DNA from: an uncultured Caulobacterales bacterium
Lineage (GTDB): Bacteria; Pseudomonadota; Alphaproteobacteria; Caulobacterales; Caulobacteraceae
Length of the DNA: 64,000 bases
Direction of reading: 5' to 3'
Assembly (NCBI GenBank): GCA_903837135.1
Contig: CAILTK010000065.1
Span: 1 to 64,000, forward strand
A model generated the notes under the pieces. The model saw only the letters and a list, made by a program, of their open reading frames with translations, was not told the DNA's origin and did not search any database. Of the stretch, positions 63,762-64,000 are shown one piece after another (the first letter of the stretch is position 1; every line of letters begins with the position of its first letter). Made by a program: the position numbers and the translations under genes.

Positions 63762-64000
63762 TGCCTGAAGGCCGAGATCTCGTCCTGGTCACCGGCGCGA
63801 CCGGCTTCGTCGGCGCGGCGGTGGCTCGGGCGGCGCTCGCCGACGGCTTTCGGGTGCGCGTGCTGGCCCGGCCGACCAGCCCCCGCCGCAATCTCGAGGG
63901 GCTCGAGGTGGAGGTCGCGCTTGGCGATCTGTCCGATGCCGGATCGTTGACGGCCGCCCTCGCCGGATGCCGCCATCTGCTGCACGTGGCCGCGGACTAC
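63761..64000 (+). CDS. hpnA: HpnA-like hopanoid-associated sugar epimerase, N-terminal part only
   Basis: The first 80 codons of a short-chain dehydrogenase/epimerase are visible: VLVTGATGFVGAAVARAAL is the NAD(P)-binding Rossmann loop, followed by RVLARPTSPRRNLEGLEVEVALGDLSD and GCRHLLHVAADY. This beginning matches HpnA proteins of hopanoid loci; the position after mlaA and near hpnI/hpnJ supports it. The gene continues beyond the right edge. Confidence 0.82.
   Translation, partial: MPEGRDLVLVTGATGFVGAAVARAALADGFRVRVLARPTSPRRNLEGLEVEVALGDLSDAGSLTAALAGCRHLLHVAADY

Overview
This 64 kb window is GC-rich chromosomal DNA of an alphaproteobacterium, most likely a member of the Caulobacteraceae (Caulobacter, Phenylobacterium or a relative). 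The best evidence is the flagellar hook block: flgL-flgK on one strand diverging from fliK-flgD-flgE on the other, followed by sciP, the small CtrA-inhibitory cell-cycle regulator. That arrangement is the Caulobacter flaN/flbG hook locus. Hopanoid genes, sigma-54 hook promoters and a typical alphaproteobacterial MetRS agree with this. I see no rRNA, tRNA, CRISPR array, prophage or transposase.

Layout. 1-2282: a TonB-dependent receptor running off the left edge. 2440-8845, all on +: a GNAT acetyltransferase, a pyrimidine-catabolism rutBCDA operon, a YgiB/YgiC-like pair and a secreted M24 peptidase. 8903-19723: metG, pgsA, the hook-filament junction genes, the hook operon and sciP. 19829-33984: mixed metabolic and regulatory genes (PQQ alcohol dehydrogenase lipoprotein, Crp-like regulator, Gfa-family protein, AraC regulator divergent from an oxidoreductase pair, YcaQ-like glycosylase, ATP-grasp protein, a strongly divergent PEP-carboxylase homologue, an S9 oligopeptidase). 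34004-34406: a compact element in which a GIY-YIG nuclease gene is enclosed by long inverted palindromic repeats.

34506-43940: a lipoprotein gene whose start codon looks mutated, then a complete kdp potassium system. Its order is 27-aa microprotein, kdpF, kdpA, kdpB, outer-membrane protein, kdpC, kdpD, kdpE. KdpD seems to start at ACG. 44095-50335: a phosphonate biosynthesis locus made of a PEP mutase-nucleotidyltransferase fusion, phosphonopyruvate decarboxylase, 2-aminoethylphosphonate transaminase, a second nucleotidyltransferase, a PhyH/PhnY-like dioxygenase and a CDP-alcohol phosphatidyltransferase. Together these could make a CMP-activated (hydroxy)aminoethylphosphonate and transfer it to a lipid. 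I rate it the most interesting system here.

50358-64000: a LysR regulator and hopanoid side-chain genes (hpnK, hpnL, hpnJ, hpnI, the start of hpnA) with an associated ferritin-like protein and an MlaA-type lipid-transport protein. They are interrupted by an Nramp-family transporter and a three-subunit PaoABC-type molybdenum aldehyde oxidoreductase. The right half is thus rich in envelope-lipid functions (phosphonate head groups, hopanoids, MlaA). All function assignments come from reading motifs and family resemblance by eye; no database search was run.
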